A program made the translations under genes and the position numbers. DNA of 64,000 nt from JBBIQS01 sp037442205 (lineage in GTDB: Bacteria > Myxococcota > Myxococcia > Myxococcales > UBA5297), in contig JBBIQS010000043.1 of NCBI GenBank assembly GCA_037442205.1, positions 4,546-68,545 on the forward strand, written 5' to 3'. The notes below the pieces were generated by a model. The model saw nothing but the letters and a program-made list of their open reading frames with translations. It did no database searches and was not told the DNA's origin. Position 1 is the stretch's first letter. Each line of letters starts with the position of its first letter. Positions 55,537 to 64,000 of this stretch are shown piece after piece.

Positions 55537-58500
55537 ATGCCAGCGCCCGAGCCCACCACTCCCGACAGCTTGCCTTGGCGCAATCCCTGGCGGCGGCGCG
55601 CGCTCATCGCCGCAGCCGCGATCGTGGCCGCGCTGGCGCTCGCGATCGCAACCGTCGTCGTCATTTCCGGAAGCCTCGACCAAACGTGGGTCAAGAGCAG
55701 GGTTCAAGCGCTCGCCCGGTCGAGTGCCGGTCTCGAGATCGACTACCGCGCCGCGCGCCTGGGGATTTCCGGGCTGCACCTCGAAGACGTGGTGGTGCTG
55801 TCGCCGGAAGCGATGCGCCCGCTGGCACCGGAGCTCGCGCGCATCGGCGAGCTCGACGTCCGCTGGACCATTTCGTCGCTGCTCGGCCGCGACGATCAGC
55901 TAGTGAAGGCGGTGTCGCTGCGCAAGGTCGCGCTGACCGTGGTCCGCGACGAGCGCGGCGTCACCTCGCTCGACCTGCTCTCTGGGCCCGAGTCCAAGCC
56001 TCCGCCGCCGCCGATTCCGCTCTCTCATCAGGCGGCCGAGAACCTGGGGACGGCCTCGCTGCTGGCGCGCCTCGATCTGGAGGACCTGACTGCGACGCTG
56101 GTCCGCTCTGAGAAGGGGCAGATGGCGGAGCGGATGGCTCTGCACGGGTTTTCGGCTCATCTGACGACCCAGCGAGCGAATGCCGGCTGGGCGATCCGCT
56201 TCGAGGCGGGCACTTCAGACGCTCCGCTGGAGCTCTGGTTGGATCGCGAGGAGCAGGGCGCCGCACGGCTCAAGCTGAGGCTGGCGATTGCCGCCGATCC
56301 AGGGAACGCCGAGGTGGCGGTCGACGTGCGAGCGGTCGAGCAGACGCTGGTGCCCGACTTCGATGTCGAGAGCCTCGTGCACCTCGATGCGAAAGCGCAT
56401 TTCGATCCGGCGAAGGGACTCACCACGCTGTCGCTGACGCGCGCCGAGGCCGCCGACGGGGCGATCACCGCGAAAGCGACCGTCGAGCTTCCTGACGCAG
56501 GCGCGCCGCTGGTGCGCCTGGCGACCGGCGAAGTCGACCTCAGCAAGGCGATTCGCCATCTGCCCGCGGGAATGGTCCCCGCGAAGCTTGCGGGCGGGCG
56601 GCTCACCTACGACATCGCCGAGCTGAAGCTTGGCCCGACTCCCGGTCTGGCACCGACCGGAAAGGTCGCCATCGACGGCGCGCTTCAGGGACTCGAGGCC
56701 GCAGTCGCCGGGGGCAATCTCGTTTCGTCGTCCGCCCAGCTCAGGGTCTCCGCTACTCCGGGGCCTGGCGGTGGAATGAACGCCGTTGCCAAGGCGTCGT
56801 TCGGCGACATTCATGCCCGCCTGGCTTCCCGTCGCCTCGATGCCGGCGGTGTGAAGGTCGATATCGAGGGCTCGCTCACCTCGCGCGGGACATGGAATGT
56901 CGATCTCGAGCTTCGCCTCGAGAGGCTCGACGGCGCCGCGGGTGCCACCGTCGCTGCTCAAGCGGCAAGGCTCGGCGCGAAGATCAAGGAACTGCAGTTC
57001 AACCCCGAGGCACCGGAGAAGACCGCGGGCGACATCGATCTGAAGGTGGAGTTTGGCTCGCTGTCGGCATCGAACGCGGCATTTCGAGTGCTGGCCTCGA
57101 AGCTCGCCTTCGACGCGCGCTCGCACCTCGACGGAGCCGCCCCGTACTCCGCCGATCTCGATCTCTCCAGCGGCGAGCTTCAACTCTCGCGCGCCGGCGA
57201 GCCTCCGCTCGTCCGCGATCCAGTGCGAATCCACCTCGGGCTCGAGAATGCGGCCCCCGACCTGGAGCAGGCGATTCGCAGCACGGGCGTGGTCCGCCTG
57301 GCACTCGAAGTCGGCGCCACCAAGGCGACCGTGGCGGTGACCAAGAAGGCGGCGGAGGCGGCCGACTACACCCTCACCGCTGACGCGCCCTCGCTCGCTC
57401 AGCTCCAGGCGCTGGGATCGATGTTCCCCGACTGGCGTCTGCCCTGGGACCAGACGTCGTTCGCGATTCGCTCGAACGGACATGTCGGACGGCTGGGCTC
57501 GAGTTCGCCGCTGCTGCGCGAGCGCACCGAGCTGCGAATCGAGAAGGTCGGGGTGAAAGGTCCGTCCGCCCAAGCCCGCGCCGATGGCTTCGATCTGACC
57601 CTGAGCTCCGAGGGCGACCGCTCCCTTCAAACGGTGGAAGCGGAGCTCGGCTATCGCGCTCTCCAGGTCGGCGAGGCTCGAATCGGCGACGGCAAGCTGG
57701 TCACCTCGGCGGCCTTCGATCTGAGCGCTCCCACCTTCCGGATGCGCGTCGACAGCACCGGCGACTCGGGGCCGACGGGCGCGCTGGCCGCGACCGCGGC
57801 CTTCGATCGCGATCGTGGCGCTCTGACGTTCGACCTCACAGCCCGCGTTGGGCGGCTTCCCGCCATCGCCCCGCTGCTCGAGGGGATGGGCTCCATGGCC
57901 GGCGTCGGTCTGGAGCGGCTGGAGGTCTCGGCAGTGGCACACGGCACTCTCACCGGGGCCATCCAGTCCATCGGCCGCGATGGGAAGGTCGTGGTCGCTC
58001 CCAAACCTTTCGCCAGCGTCGGTGGAGAGAGCAAGCTCGAGCTGAAGGTCGGCGGGTTGAGCTACCACAGCGGCGACCTCGCCGTGGAAGCGCCGGCCAT
58101 CGCCTGGACCGCCGACTTCCACGGCACGCCCGAGCTGCGCACGCTGCTCAGCGATCTGCGCATCGAATCGCTGCACGCTGCGCAGGGGCGTAACCAGGTC
58201 GACCTCGCCGGCTTCAGCGATTCGCTCGAGATCTCCAGCGCGGATCCGCTCGCCGGCGAGCTCGACCTCCGCCAGCAGCTCGCCGTGCGCGACCTGCGCC
58301 AGAACGCTGTCCGCGGCTATCCGATCGGCGAAATGGGCCTGTCAGTGCGGGCGCGCCGCGAGCGGGACGGAACGGTGCGGATCTCGGAATTGACCTTCGA
58401 CAACCGCGCCGCCGGCACCCTGCTCGCGCTGCATGGCCGCCTCGAGATCACCGGCGAGCGGCGCGCCATCGCCTTGAGCGGCCAACTCGACCAGGACCTG

Positions 58501-59349
58501 GGGCGGGCGTGGCGACGCGAACAGATCTTCAAGGGAAGCGGCAAGGCCCGCGTGCAGTGGTCTCTCGAATCCACCGACCTGCACGTCTTCCGCACTCTCG
58601 CCGAGGCCCGCATCAGCGACGCGCAGCTGCGCCTGCCTGAGAAGCAAGTGGAGATCGATGCGCTCGACGCCGACGTCCCCATCGCCGCCACCTTCACCTA
58701 CGACTCCAAGGGCCTGACGCTGCTCCACGAGTCGCGCGCCAATCCCTTCGCCGAGCTGCGCTTCGCCGACCAGCATCCGTTCAAGAGCCGGCGCAGCTTC
58801 CTCTCCATCGGCCGCCTGGCAACCCCGGCGGTGACCATCGCGCCGCTGGCCGGCAACCTGGAGATCGCTCACGGCGTCGTCTCGCTCAGCCAGCTCGAGC
58901 TGGGCGTCCGCAACGGCCGGGTGACCGGCGAGTGTTCGCTCAACCTGAACGGCAAGGACAGCGTGGTCGTCGCCCACGTGCGCGCCAGCGGCGTCGAGTC
59001 GTCCTACGGCGAGCCGTTCGACGGGAACCTGGCGGTCTCCTTCTCGGCGCGCGAGCGCAGCCTCGACGGGCGCGCGGAAATCCTGCGCATCGGCCGCCGC
59101 CACCTGCTCGACCTGCTCGACTTCCAGGATCCGCACCGCACCGACGGAAGCCTCAACCGTATCCGCCGCGCGCTGGACCTCGGCTATCCAGATCACGTCC
59201 GCCTCTCGTTCAGCCACGGCTTCGCGAGCCTGGGCGTGACCTTCGGCGGGCTGGCGCGGCTGGTGCGGGTCGATGAAGTTCGCGGCATTCCTGTCGGACC
59301 GCTCATCGACAAGGCCTTGGCCGACGAAACGACCACGGAGGAGCCATGA
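55537..59349 (+). CDS. AsmA/YdbH-like envelope protein, 1270 residues
   Basis: The protein has one N-terminal membrane span (about residues 20-45, RRALIAAAAIVAALALAIATVVVISG) and a periplasmic body of over 1200 residues made of repeated beta strands, as in AsmA-family and YdbH/TamB lipid-transport bridges. The start of the body, VKSRVQALARSSAGLEIDYRAA, and the strand-turn pattern GxLTTxG throughout fit. The C-terminus (LGYPDHVRLSFSHGFASLGVTFGGL) is a conserved-looking AsmA-type end. It overlaps the next gene by 4 bases. The pairing with a DUF1318-like lipoprotein mirrors ydbH-ynbE-ydbL. Confidence 0.75.
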   Translation: MPAPEPTTPDSLPWRNPWRRRALIAAAAIVAALALAIATVVVISGSLDQTWVKSRVQALARSSAGLEIDYRAARLGISGLHLEDVVVLSPEAMRPLAPELARIGELDVRWTISSLLGRDDQLVKAVSLRKVALTVVRDERGVTSLDLLSGPESKPPPPPIPLSHQAAENLGTASLLARLDLEDLTATLVRSEKGQMAERMALHGFSAHLTTQRANAGWAIRFEAGTSDAPLELWLDREEQGAARLKLRLAIAADPGNAEVAVDVRAVEQTLVPDFDVESLVHLDAKAHFDPAKGLTTLSLTRAEAADGAITAKATVELPDAGAPLVRLATGEVDLSKAIRHLPAGMVPAKLAGGRLTYDIAELKLGPTPGLAPTGKVAIDGALQGLEAAVAGGNLVSSSAQLRVSATPGPGGGMNAVAKASFGDIHARLASRRLDAGGVKVDIEGSLTSRGTWNVDLELRLERLDGAAGATVAAQAARLGAKIKELQFNPEAPEKTAGDIDLKVEFGSLSASNAAFRVLASKLAFDARSHLDGAAPYSADLDLSSGELQLSRAGEPPLVRDPVRIHLGLENAAPDLEQAIRSTGVVRLALEVGATKATVAVTKKAAEAADYTLTADAPSLAQLQALGSMFPDWRLPWDQTSFAIRSNGHVGRLGSSSPLLRERTELRIEKVGVKGPSAQARADGFDLTLSSEGDRSLQTVEAELGYRALQVGEARIGDGKLVTSAAFDLSAPTFRMRVDSTGDSGPTGALAATAAFDRDRGALTFDLTARVGRLPAIAPLLEGMGSMAGVGLERLEVSAVAHGTLTGAIQSIGRDGKVVVAPKPFASVGGESKLELKVGGLSYHSGDLAVEAPAIAWTADFHGTPELRTLLSDLRIESLHAAQGRNQVDLAGFSDSLEISSADPLAGELDLRQQLAVRDLRQNAVRGYPIGEMGLSVRARRERDGTVRISELTFDNRAAGTLLALHGRLEITGERRAIALSGQLDQDLGRAWRREQIFKGSGKARVQWSLESTDLHVFRTLAEARISDAQLRLPEKQVEIDALDADVPIAATFTYDSKGLTLLHESRANPFAELRFADQHPFKSRRSFLSIGRLATPAVTIAPLAGNLEIAHGVVSLSQLELGVRNGRVTGECSLNLNGKDSVVVAHVRASGVESSYGEPFDGNLAVSFSARERSLDGRAEILRIGRRHLLDLLDFQDPHRTDGSLNRIRRALDLGYPDHVRLSFSHGFASLGVTFGGLARLVRVDEVRGIPVGPLIDKALADETTTEEP

Positions 59350-59882
59350 GGAATCGCATTGCCCTCGCCATCCTGCTCGGCGCGACCGGCTGTATCCACG
59401 CGCCGGAGATCGTCATGGTCGATCGGGCCACCGCCTTGGAGCAGCAGGCCGCCGGATCCTTCGACGACGTCGAACGCACGCTCGCCGCCAATGCCATCGC
59501 CGCGCAGCCGGTGCCGCTCACTCCCGATCAGCTCGAGGCCCTGGGCTTCAAGCCGCTGCCGCTGGTCGACGAGACTGAGCAGACCGACGCCGACCGCCAC
59601 GACGCGCTGCTGCGCCAGCACTGCGTCGGTGAGGCCCGGGACGGCACGCTCGCCGACACCTTCGACTCCTGCCGCGGCGCTGCCGATCGGGCCCAGGCAC
59701 TGGAGCTGATCGGCCGGGTGAACGCAGCGCGCCGCCAGCTGTGGCGCTGGATGCGCCAGCGCCGCCCCGAGATCTCGGAAGATGAGCTGCGCAAGACTTG
59801 GCACCAGATGCACGCGCGCGGGGTCGTCTGCGGCGGGTGGATCCAGGCGGACGACGGCACCTGGGGGCGGAAGAAGTGCTGA
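59346..59882 (+). CDS. DUF1318/YdbL-like lipoprotein
   Basis: A 178-residue protein with a weak lipobox (ATGC, Cys at 16). The core matches the YdbL/DUF1318 order: HCVGEARDGTLADTF (the VGE..xGYL block), LIGRVNAARRQLWRWM (the iNaxR block), ISEDELRKTWHQM and the terminal WIQADDGTWGRK. The Cys in VVCGGW and the final Cys could form a bridge. It overlaps the AsmA/YdbH-like gene by 4 bases and the next gene by 7. The pair suggests a common envelope transport function. Confidence 0.7.
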   Translation: MRNRIALAILLGATGCIHAPEIVMVDRATALEQQAAGSFDDVERTLAANAIAAQPVPLTPDQLEALGFKPLPLVDETEQTDADRHDALLRQHCVGEARDGTLADTFDSCRGAADRAQALELIGRVNAARRQLWRWMRQRRPEISEDELRKTWHQMHARGVVCGGWIQADDGTWGRKKC

Positions 59883-62800
59883 CCGGGACCTCCGATAGCC
59901 GCTCGCGGTGGGCGCGGCGCCTGGCGCTGGTCCTGATCGTTTTGCCACTGGCTGCGCACGGGCAGGACGACGAGCCGGACGAGTGCCTGCGCCGCCCGGA
60001 GCGGATCACCGTCGGCGCCACCGGCGCCGACCAGTTCCTGGGGCAGCTCACGCCGGATGGCCAGCAGCTCTACTTCGTCTCCAACCGCAACGTGGCGGGC
60101 GAGATCTTCGCCCAGGGTCTCGACTCGGGCCGCGCCAAGCGCGCATTCGACGAGGGCGCGGACGTGACCTGGCCGCGGGTCAGCCCCGATGGAAAGCGGC
60201 TGCTCTACCTCTCGTTCCGGGATCGCGCGATCGGCCAACTCTGCGTGCGCGAGCTTCCCAGCGGCGATGACCGGCGCTGCCTCGACGAGGCAGGCGGTGC
60301 GGTCCAGGCCGAGTGGATCTCCGCCTCGCGCATCGCACTGGTGAGCCGCGACTCCGTCCACAACGACCTGCGCGTGCTGGAGGTTGCGGTCGGCGATCGC
60401 CTCTCCGCGCGGCCGCTCTTGGAGCGCAACATCGCCAGCCCGGCCATCTCGCCGGATGGGCGCTGGCTGGTCTTCGTCCCGGTGGAGCGTGCCTTCGAGA
60501 GGATCGGCGCCGGCTTCGCGGCGCAAGCGGCGACGCACCTGGAGGCGCTGCGGCTGGATCGGGCCGGCACGGCTCAGCCGATGCCGCTCAAGCTCGACCT
60601 TCCAGGAATGACGGGGCAGCCGGCGTTCTCGCACGACGCGCGCTTCCTGTACGTGGCGCAGTTCTTCGAGGACTCGAACCGCGACGCGGTGATCGACGCC
60701 GCCGACAACGCGCTACTTTTTCGCGTTCCCTTTGCCAGCGAGCGCGACGACGCCCCGGTGCTCGCGGCGGCGGCGTGGCCGGAGCAGCTCACCGACGCTG
60801 CCCTCAATTGCCAGTACCCGGCGCCGAGCGCCAAGGTCCTGATCGCCACCTGCGCGGGAAAGAGCGGGCTGGATGTCTACCAGCTTCCGCTCGAGGGCGA
60901 AGTGGCGGAGAGCATCGCCGCGCCGCGGCTCCTCGAGGAAGTGGATGTCGCCAGCTCCCGCGCCGATCAGTTGCTGCTGTACCGCCAGCTGCTGGGGCGC
61001 GAAACCGAGGTCGCCAAGAAGCGCCGTGTGATGGTGAAGCTGGTACTGGGGCACCTGGAAGTGGAGCAGTTTGGTGCCGCCGAGCTCTACGTCCGCCACC
61101 TCGCGGCGCTGCCCGACGCAATCGCCAACTCGCTCGCCAAGCCGCTGTCGGCGCTCGTCGCCCATCGGCGCGACCTCGGCCAGCGCGGGCGGCCCGGTTC
61201 GGCGTTCGAGGAGCAGGCGCGCAAGCGCTTTGAGGAGATGTCTCCCCAGCCCGGCGACAGCAAGGGTGCGACGGCGCTCAAGCACCTGGTTCGCAGCGAG
61301 ATTGCCGATGCGCTGGGTGACAAGGGCCAGGCGCGCGAGGAACTCGAGTCAGTCGCGGTGGCGCAGCTGGGAGTGCCGTCTATCCTGGATGCCTACTTCC
61401 GCCGGGCTGACGCCCTCTACCGCGAGCTCGACGACCGCGACGCACTGGTCGCTTCTTGCCGGCTGCTGGCGGAACACCCGAAGCTCGAGCCGGACGATCG
61501 CCTCGAGTATGCCCGCGCAGCGACGCGCGCCCTGGTGCGCGGGCTGCCGCCCGACGAAGCCATCCAGATCCTCGCCAAGGAGCGCGAGAAGGTGGCGCCC
61601 GAGTCGGAGCTCGCCTTCGCGATTGAGCTGCAGACGGCGAACTTGGCCATTCGCAACGACGATCCGCCGAAGGAAGTGCGCCAGGAGCTGATCAAGCTCT
61701 ACGAGCGGCAGACCCGGCTCGACCGCAAGCGGGCAGTGATCCTCGATGCGGTGCGGCGCGCCTCGGTTTTCGGGGCGGACAAGGTCATCGAGGCGCTGGC
61801 CAAGCGGTACGTGACCGACGTGCCCAAGGGGACGGCGGAGAGGCGCAGGGCGGATCGGCTCTACCGGCGCGCGATGCAGGGCCGGGGCTACCGGCACATG
61901 GCCCAGGGCCGGCTCGACAAGGCGCAGGCCGACTTCGACGCCGTGGCCGCGTCGACCTCGTCGGTGGAAAGCGTGGTCGAGTCGCTGGCGATGCGCCTGC
62001 GCGCCGGCGCTTCCGCGGCCCAGCTGCGCGAAGAGTTCGAGAAGAGCAATGCCAGCGCCCCGGTTTCGACCCAGGCGGTGCAGCGCTTCACCCGCGCGTA
62101 CCTGCTCTCGCGGGAGCTGCCGTCGCTTGAGACGAGCGAGCAGGAGGCGGCGGCCTACGCGGCGATGAACGAGCTGCGCGCCTCGTGGCAGGAGCTGCGG
62201 AACAAGCGAGCAGCGCGGGCACTGATGGGAGCGATCCTGCACGAGCGCTTTTTGCGCACCGGCGATGTGGCGGCTGCGCAGAAAGCCAACACGCACTATC
62301 TCGTCGCGCTGGAGCAGGTGCGCTCGAACCCTCGCTACCGTGCGCTGATCCTCGGGCAGCTCGGAATGCTGCACGAGCAGGTCGGCAACTGGCGCATCGC
62401 GCTGGGATACCTGGACGAGAGGGAGAAGCTCCCGCTGCTGGAAGACGAGGCGAGCCTGGCGGTGCGCATGTCGCGGGCGCGGGTGCTGCTCCACGTCGAT
62501 CGCGAGAAGGATGCAGCTGCTGCGGCGGACCTCGCGCTGGGGCTGGCGGAGAAGTCGGCGCTGCTCTCCGCGTTCCGGCTGCTCGCCCTCGACCGGGCCG
62601 CTCTCTACAACCTGGCGGCGGGACGCTTCCAGCGAGCGCTTTCGCTCTATGACCGCGAGCTGGCGCAGCTCGAGACCGCTTCGGGGAGTGCGGGGCGCAA
62701 CAGACTGGTGACGCGGCTTGCCAGGGCCGCCGCGGCGATGGGCGCGGGACTGCCGCAGCGCGCTCTCGATGATCTCGCCGAGGTGGACCGCGGCCTCGCC

Positions 62801-63460
62801 GGTCCGGCCTTGCAGGCGACGCTCCGCTGGCCGCACACCGCGCACGAGGAGGTGCTGCGCTCCTACCGGCTGATCAGCGTCGGACTGCGCGCCAATGCGA
62901 GTCGCAAGCTGAGCCAGCTCACCGAGGTGCAGCAGGCGCTCGAGACGCGCCGAAATTTGTTTCGGGAGCGGCTCGAGGCCTCGGACCAGGACGGCGATGC
63001 GCGTGCGATGGCACTAATCGAGTGCCGGCTGGCTGAGAACGCCCGGGAGCGAGGGGACGGCGCTGCTGCGGCGAAGTGGATCGGTGAGGCGCTCAAGAGC
63101 GCCGACGGGATGCTCGGCAGGACTGGCGCCGGCGTCGATCCCGACCTGCTCGACGTGCTCTGGTTCGCCGCCGAGCTGCAGTCTAACGGCGTGAAGGTGC
63201 CATTCGACGTCTCCAAGCGGCTGCGCGAGGCCTACCAGAAGATGGTCGACCGGAAGGATTCCGGCCTGCGCGGGTATCAGCGCTGGTTCGAGGTCTACCT
63301 GACGCTCATGGCGGCAGCGCGCGATGGGCGCAGCGCCTCGCTCGTCGATCCGCTCGGGCTGCCGAAAGATCCTGCGGCGGCCCCAGCGATTCCTCGGCCC
63401 CAGGGTGCTCAGCCCGATGAACTGGATCCGGAAGTCGCAGAGAACCCGGAGGGCAAATAG
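59876..63460 (+). CDS. Propeller/TPR protein, 1194 residues
   Basis: The GTG at 59876 is chosen because it gives a signal peptide (RRLALVLIVLPLAAHGQ). Residues 35-400 are TolB-like propeller blades with PDG strings: PDGQQLYFVSNRN, SPDGKRLLYLSFRD and SPDGRWLVFV. From about 430 to 1150 there are many TPR-like helical hairpins, for example AFDYKGQARE-type and YLDEREKLPLL segments. The C-terminal tail is Pro- and Gln-rich. It is likely a periplasmic scaffold. It overlaps the YdbL-like gene by 7 bases, so it belongs to the operon. Confidence 0.8.
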   Translation: MLTGTSDSRSRWARRLALVLIVLPLAAHGQDDEPDECLRRPERITVGATGADQFLGQLTPDGQQLYFVSNRNVAGEIFAQGLDSGRAKRAFDEGADVTWPRVSPDGKRLLYLSFRDRAIGQLCVRELPSGDDRRCLDEAGGAVQAEWISASRIALVSRDSVHNDLRVLEVAVGDRLSARPLLERNIASPAISPDGRWLVFVPVERAFERIGAGFAAQAATHLEALRLDRAGTAQPMPLKLDLPGMTGQPAFSHDARFLYVAQFFEDSNRDAVIDAADNALLFRVPFASERDDAPVLAAAAWPEQLTDAALNCQYPAPSAKVLIATCAGKSGLDVYQLPLEGEVAESIAAPRLLEEVDVASSRADQLLLYRQLLGRETEVAKKRRVMVKLVLGHLEVEQFGAAELYVRHLAALPDAIANSLAKPLSALVAHRRDLGQRGRPGSAFEEQARKRFEEMSPQPGDSKGATALKHLVRSEIADALGDKGQAREELESVAVAQLGVPSILDAYFRRADALYRELDDRDALVASCRLLAEHPKLEPDDRLEYARAATRALVRGLPPDEAIQILAKEREKVAPESELAFAIELQTANLAIRNDDPPKEVRQELIKLYERQTRLDRKRAVILDAVRRASVFGADKVIEALAKRYVTDVPKGTAERRRADRLYRRAMQGRGYRHMAQGRLDKAQADFDAVAASTSSVESVVESLAMRLRAGASAAQLREEFEKSNASAPVSTQAVQRFTRAYLLSRELPSLETSEQEAAAYAAMNELRASWQELRNKRAARALMGAILHERFLRTGDVAAAQKANTHYLVALEQVRSNPRYRALILGQLGMLHEQVGNWRIALGYLDEREKLPLLEDEASLAVRMSRARVLLHVDREKDAAAAADLALGLAEKSALLSAFRLLALDRAALYNLAAGRFQRALSLYDRELAQLETASGSAGRNRLVTRLARAAAAMGAGLPQRALDDLAEVDRGLAGPALQATLRWPHTAHEEVLRSYRLISVGLRANASRKLSQLTEVQQALETRRNLFRERLEASDQDGDARAMALIECRLAENARERGDGAAAAKWIGEALKSADGMLGRTGAGVDPDLLDVLWFAAELQSNGVKVPFDVSKRLREAYQKMVDRKDSGLRGYQRWFEVYLTLMAAARDGRSASLVDPLGLPKDPAAAPAIPRPQGAQPDELDPEVAENPEGK

Positions 63461-63501
63461 CTGCTTGCCCGCGGAGAATGGAAGTGAGGAGGGATCGCGG
63501 C

Positions 63502-63828
63502 ATGGGCTACCTGGTTCGCACCAAGGATGGCGAGCTCCAATTCGGAAGTCTCGGCGAAGTTCAGCAGGGCGTCCGCTCTGGGCTCGTTGGGATCGAGGAT
63601 GAGGTCCAGGCTTCCGACTCGACCGAATGGAAGGCTGTTGGCGAACTGGAGGGATGCCAGCCGAGACCGCGCTTTCGCATCAATCATTGGTACGTCTTGG
63701 CGGCAGCGCTGGTCCTCGCCACTGCGCTGGGCGGTGGGATATTTGCCGTGCTCGGGATTCTGGGGATGCACGGAGCCTGGCTTGGCTACGTGAAGAAGGA
63801 TGGTGGCCGAAGGCCGCGGTTCTGGTGA
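63502..63828 (+). CDS. Small membrane protein with GYF-like N-terminal domain
   Basis: The 108-residue protein begins GYLVRTKDGELQFGSLGEVQQGVRSGLV and WKAVGELEGCQ, which looks like the GYF_2/DUF4339 type of domain (about residues 1-50). One hydrophobic span (about 68-90, HWYVLAAALVLATALGGGIFAVLGILG) and a short basic tail follow. ATG 63502 has a GGAGGG site. It is 41 bases after the propeller/TPR gene and may share its transcript. No function is known. Confidence 0.65.
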   Translation: MGYLVRTKDGELQFGSLGEVQQGVRSGLVGIEDEVQASDSTEWKAVGELEGCQPRPRFRINHWYVLAAALVLATALGGGIFAVLGILGMHGAWLGYVKKDGGRRPRFW

Positions 63829-63928
63829 GCCCCTCGAGCCGCCCCTCCCACGCTCCGTCGCTCGACCCCTGGCCGCCCAGCCATCAATCCACCCGCGCAA
63901 CCGTCCCTACATTTGCCGGGGGTACCTC

Positions 63929-64000
63929 ATGCGCTGGCTCAGCCTCCTGGCACTCGTGTTGGCGACCTCTGCGACGGCCGCTGAATTCCGCCGCGGCGGA
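63929..64000 (+). CDS. Start of a secreted protein (partial, right edge)
   Basis: An ATG at 63929 opens a frame that is uninterrupted to the edge (24 codons): MRWLSLLALVLATSATAAEF and on. This is a clear signal peptide, probably cleaved after ATAA. The rest lies outside the window. A G/A-rich ribosome-binding site (GGGGG) lies 8-12 bases upstream. Confidence 0.6.
   Translation, partial: MRWLSLLALVLATSATAAEFRRGG

Overview
The window is very G+C-rich, densely coded and entirely bacterial. Gene content points to Myxococcota or a related former deltaproteobacterium: a gsp operon behind a sigma54-dependent response regulator, a lipoprotein of MopE-like Asp/Cys repeats, a four-subunit KorDABC-type 2-oxoacid:ferredoxin oxidoreductase, an outer-membrane TPR lipoprotein with an AgmX/TonB-like tail, and a tRNA without encoded CCA. 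There are no phage genes, insertion sequences, rRNA genes or CRISPR arrays. The assignment rests on gene content, not on a database match.

Layout. (1) 1-9565, minus strand: sigma54 response regulator, then the type II secretion operon gspC-D-E-F-(68-aa membrane protein)-G-(leaderless GspG twin), probably continuing past the left edge. A GG-N10-GC sigma54 promoter and an upstream 21-bp palindrome lie between regulator and gspC. (2) 9678-15928, minus: MopE-like repeat lipoprotein, rsmB, a lipoprotein, a thymidylate-kinase-like protein fused to about ten 27-aa repeats, and a VTC-domain protein. (3) 16244-21482: an unknown protein, nadA, a CNNM/CBS/CorC-type membrane protein, a membrane protein with duplicated PH-like halves, and a rhomboid protease. 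(4) 21567-34895: a surface-polysaccharide locus in two divergent arms, with glycosyltransferases, epimerases, an acyltransferase, a methyltransferase, a Wzx-like flippase, a Wzz-like protein and a Wzy/ligase-like protein. (5) 35289-38299, minus: korD-A-B-C. (6) 38607-45977: a CcsB/ResC-like protein, a membrane class III cyclase, a TPR lipoprotein, a NamZ-type muramidase, a DUF6918-like protein, a degenerate metallophosphoesterase and nadD. (7) 46008-54733: a DUF2520 dehydrogenase-like protein, a ClpA-like unfoldase, a 1063-aa PHP/CehA-like lipoprotein and, divergent from it, an alkaline-phosphatase-superfamily protein. (8) 54777-64000: initiator tRNA with a clean sigma70 promoter and terminator, an RbfA-like protein, then an envelope operon (AsmA/YdbH-like giant, DUF1318/YdbL-like lipoprotein, propeller/TPR protein), a small GYF-like membrane protein and the start of a secreted protein.

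How it fits together. Much of the window serves the cell envelope: secretion, polysaccharide export, lipid-transport-like proteins, wall recycling and lipoproteins. Housekeeping genes for NAD synthesis, rRNA methylation, ferredoxin-linked metabolism and initiator tRNA are interspersed. Repeats are sparse but structured: a 39-bp REP-like hairpin occurs twice, each time between convergent genes; there is a perfect 40-bp palindrome upstream of the VTC gene; and a 185-bp inverted pair lies upstream of the PHP lipoprotein gene. Many annotated starts were moved inward from the longest open frame to match ribosome-binding sites, signal peptides or domain boundaries.
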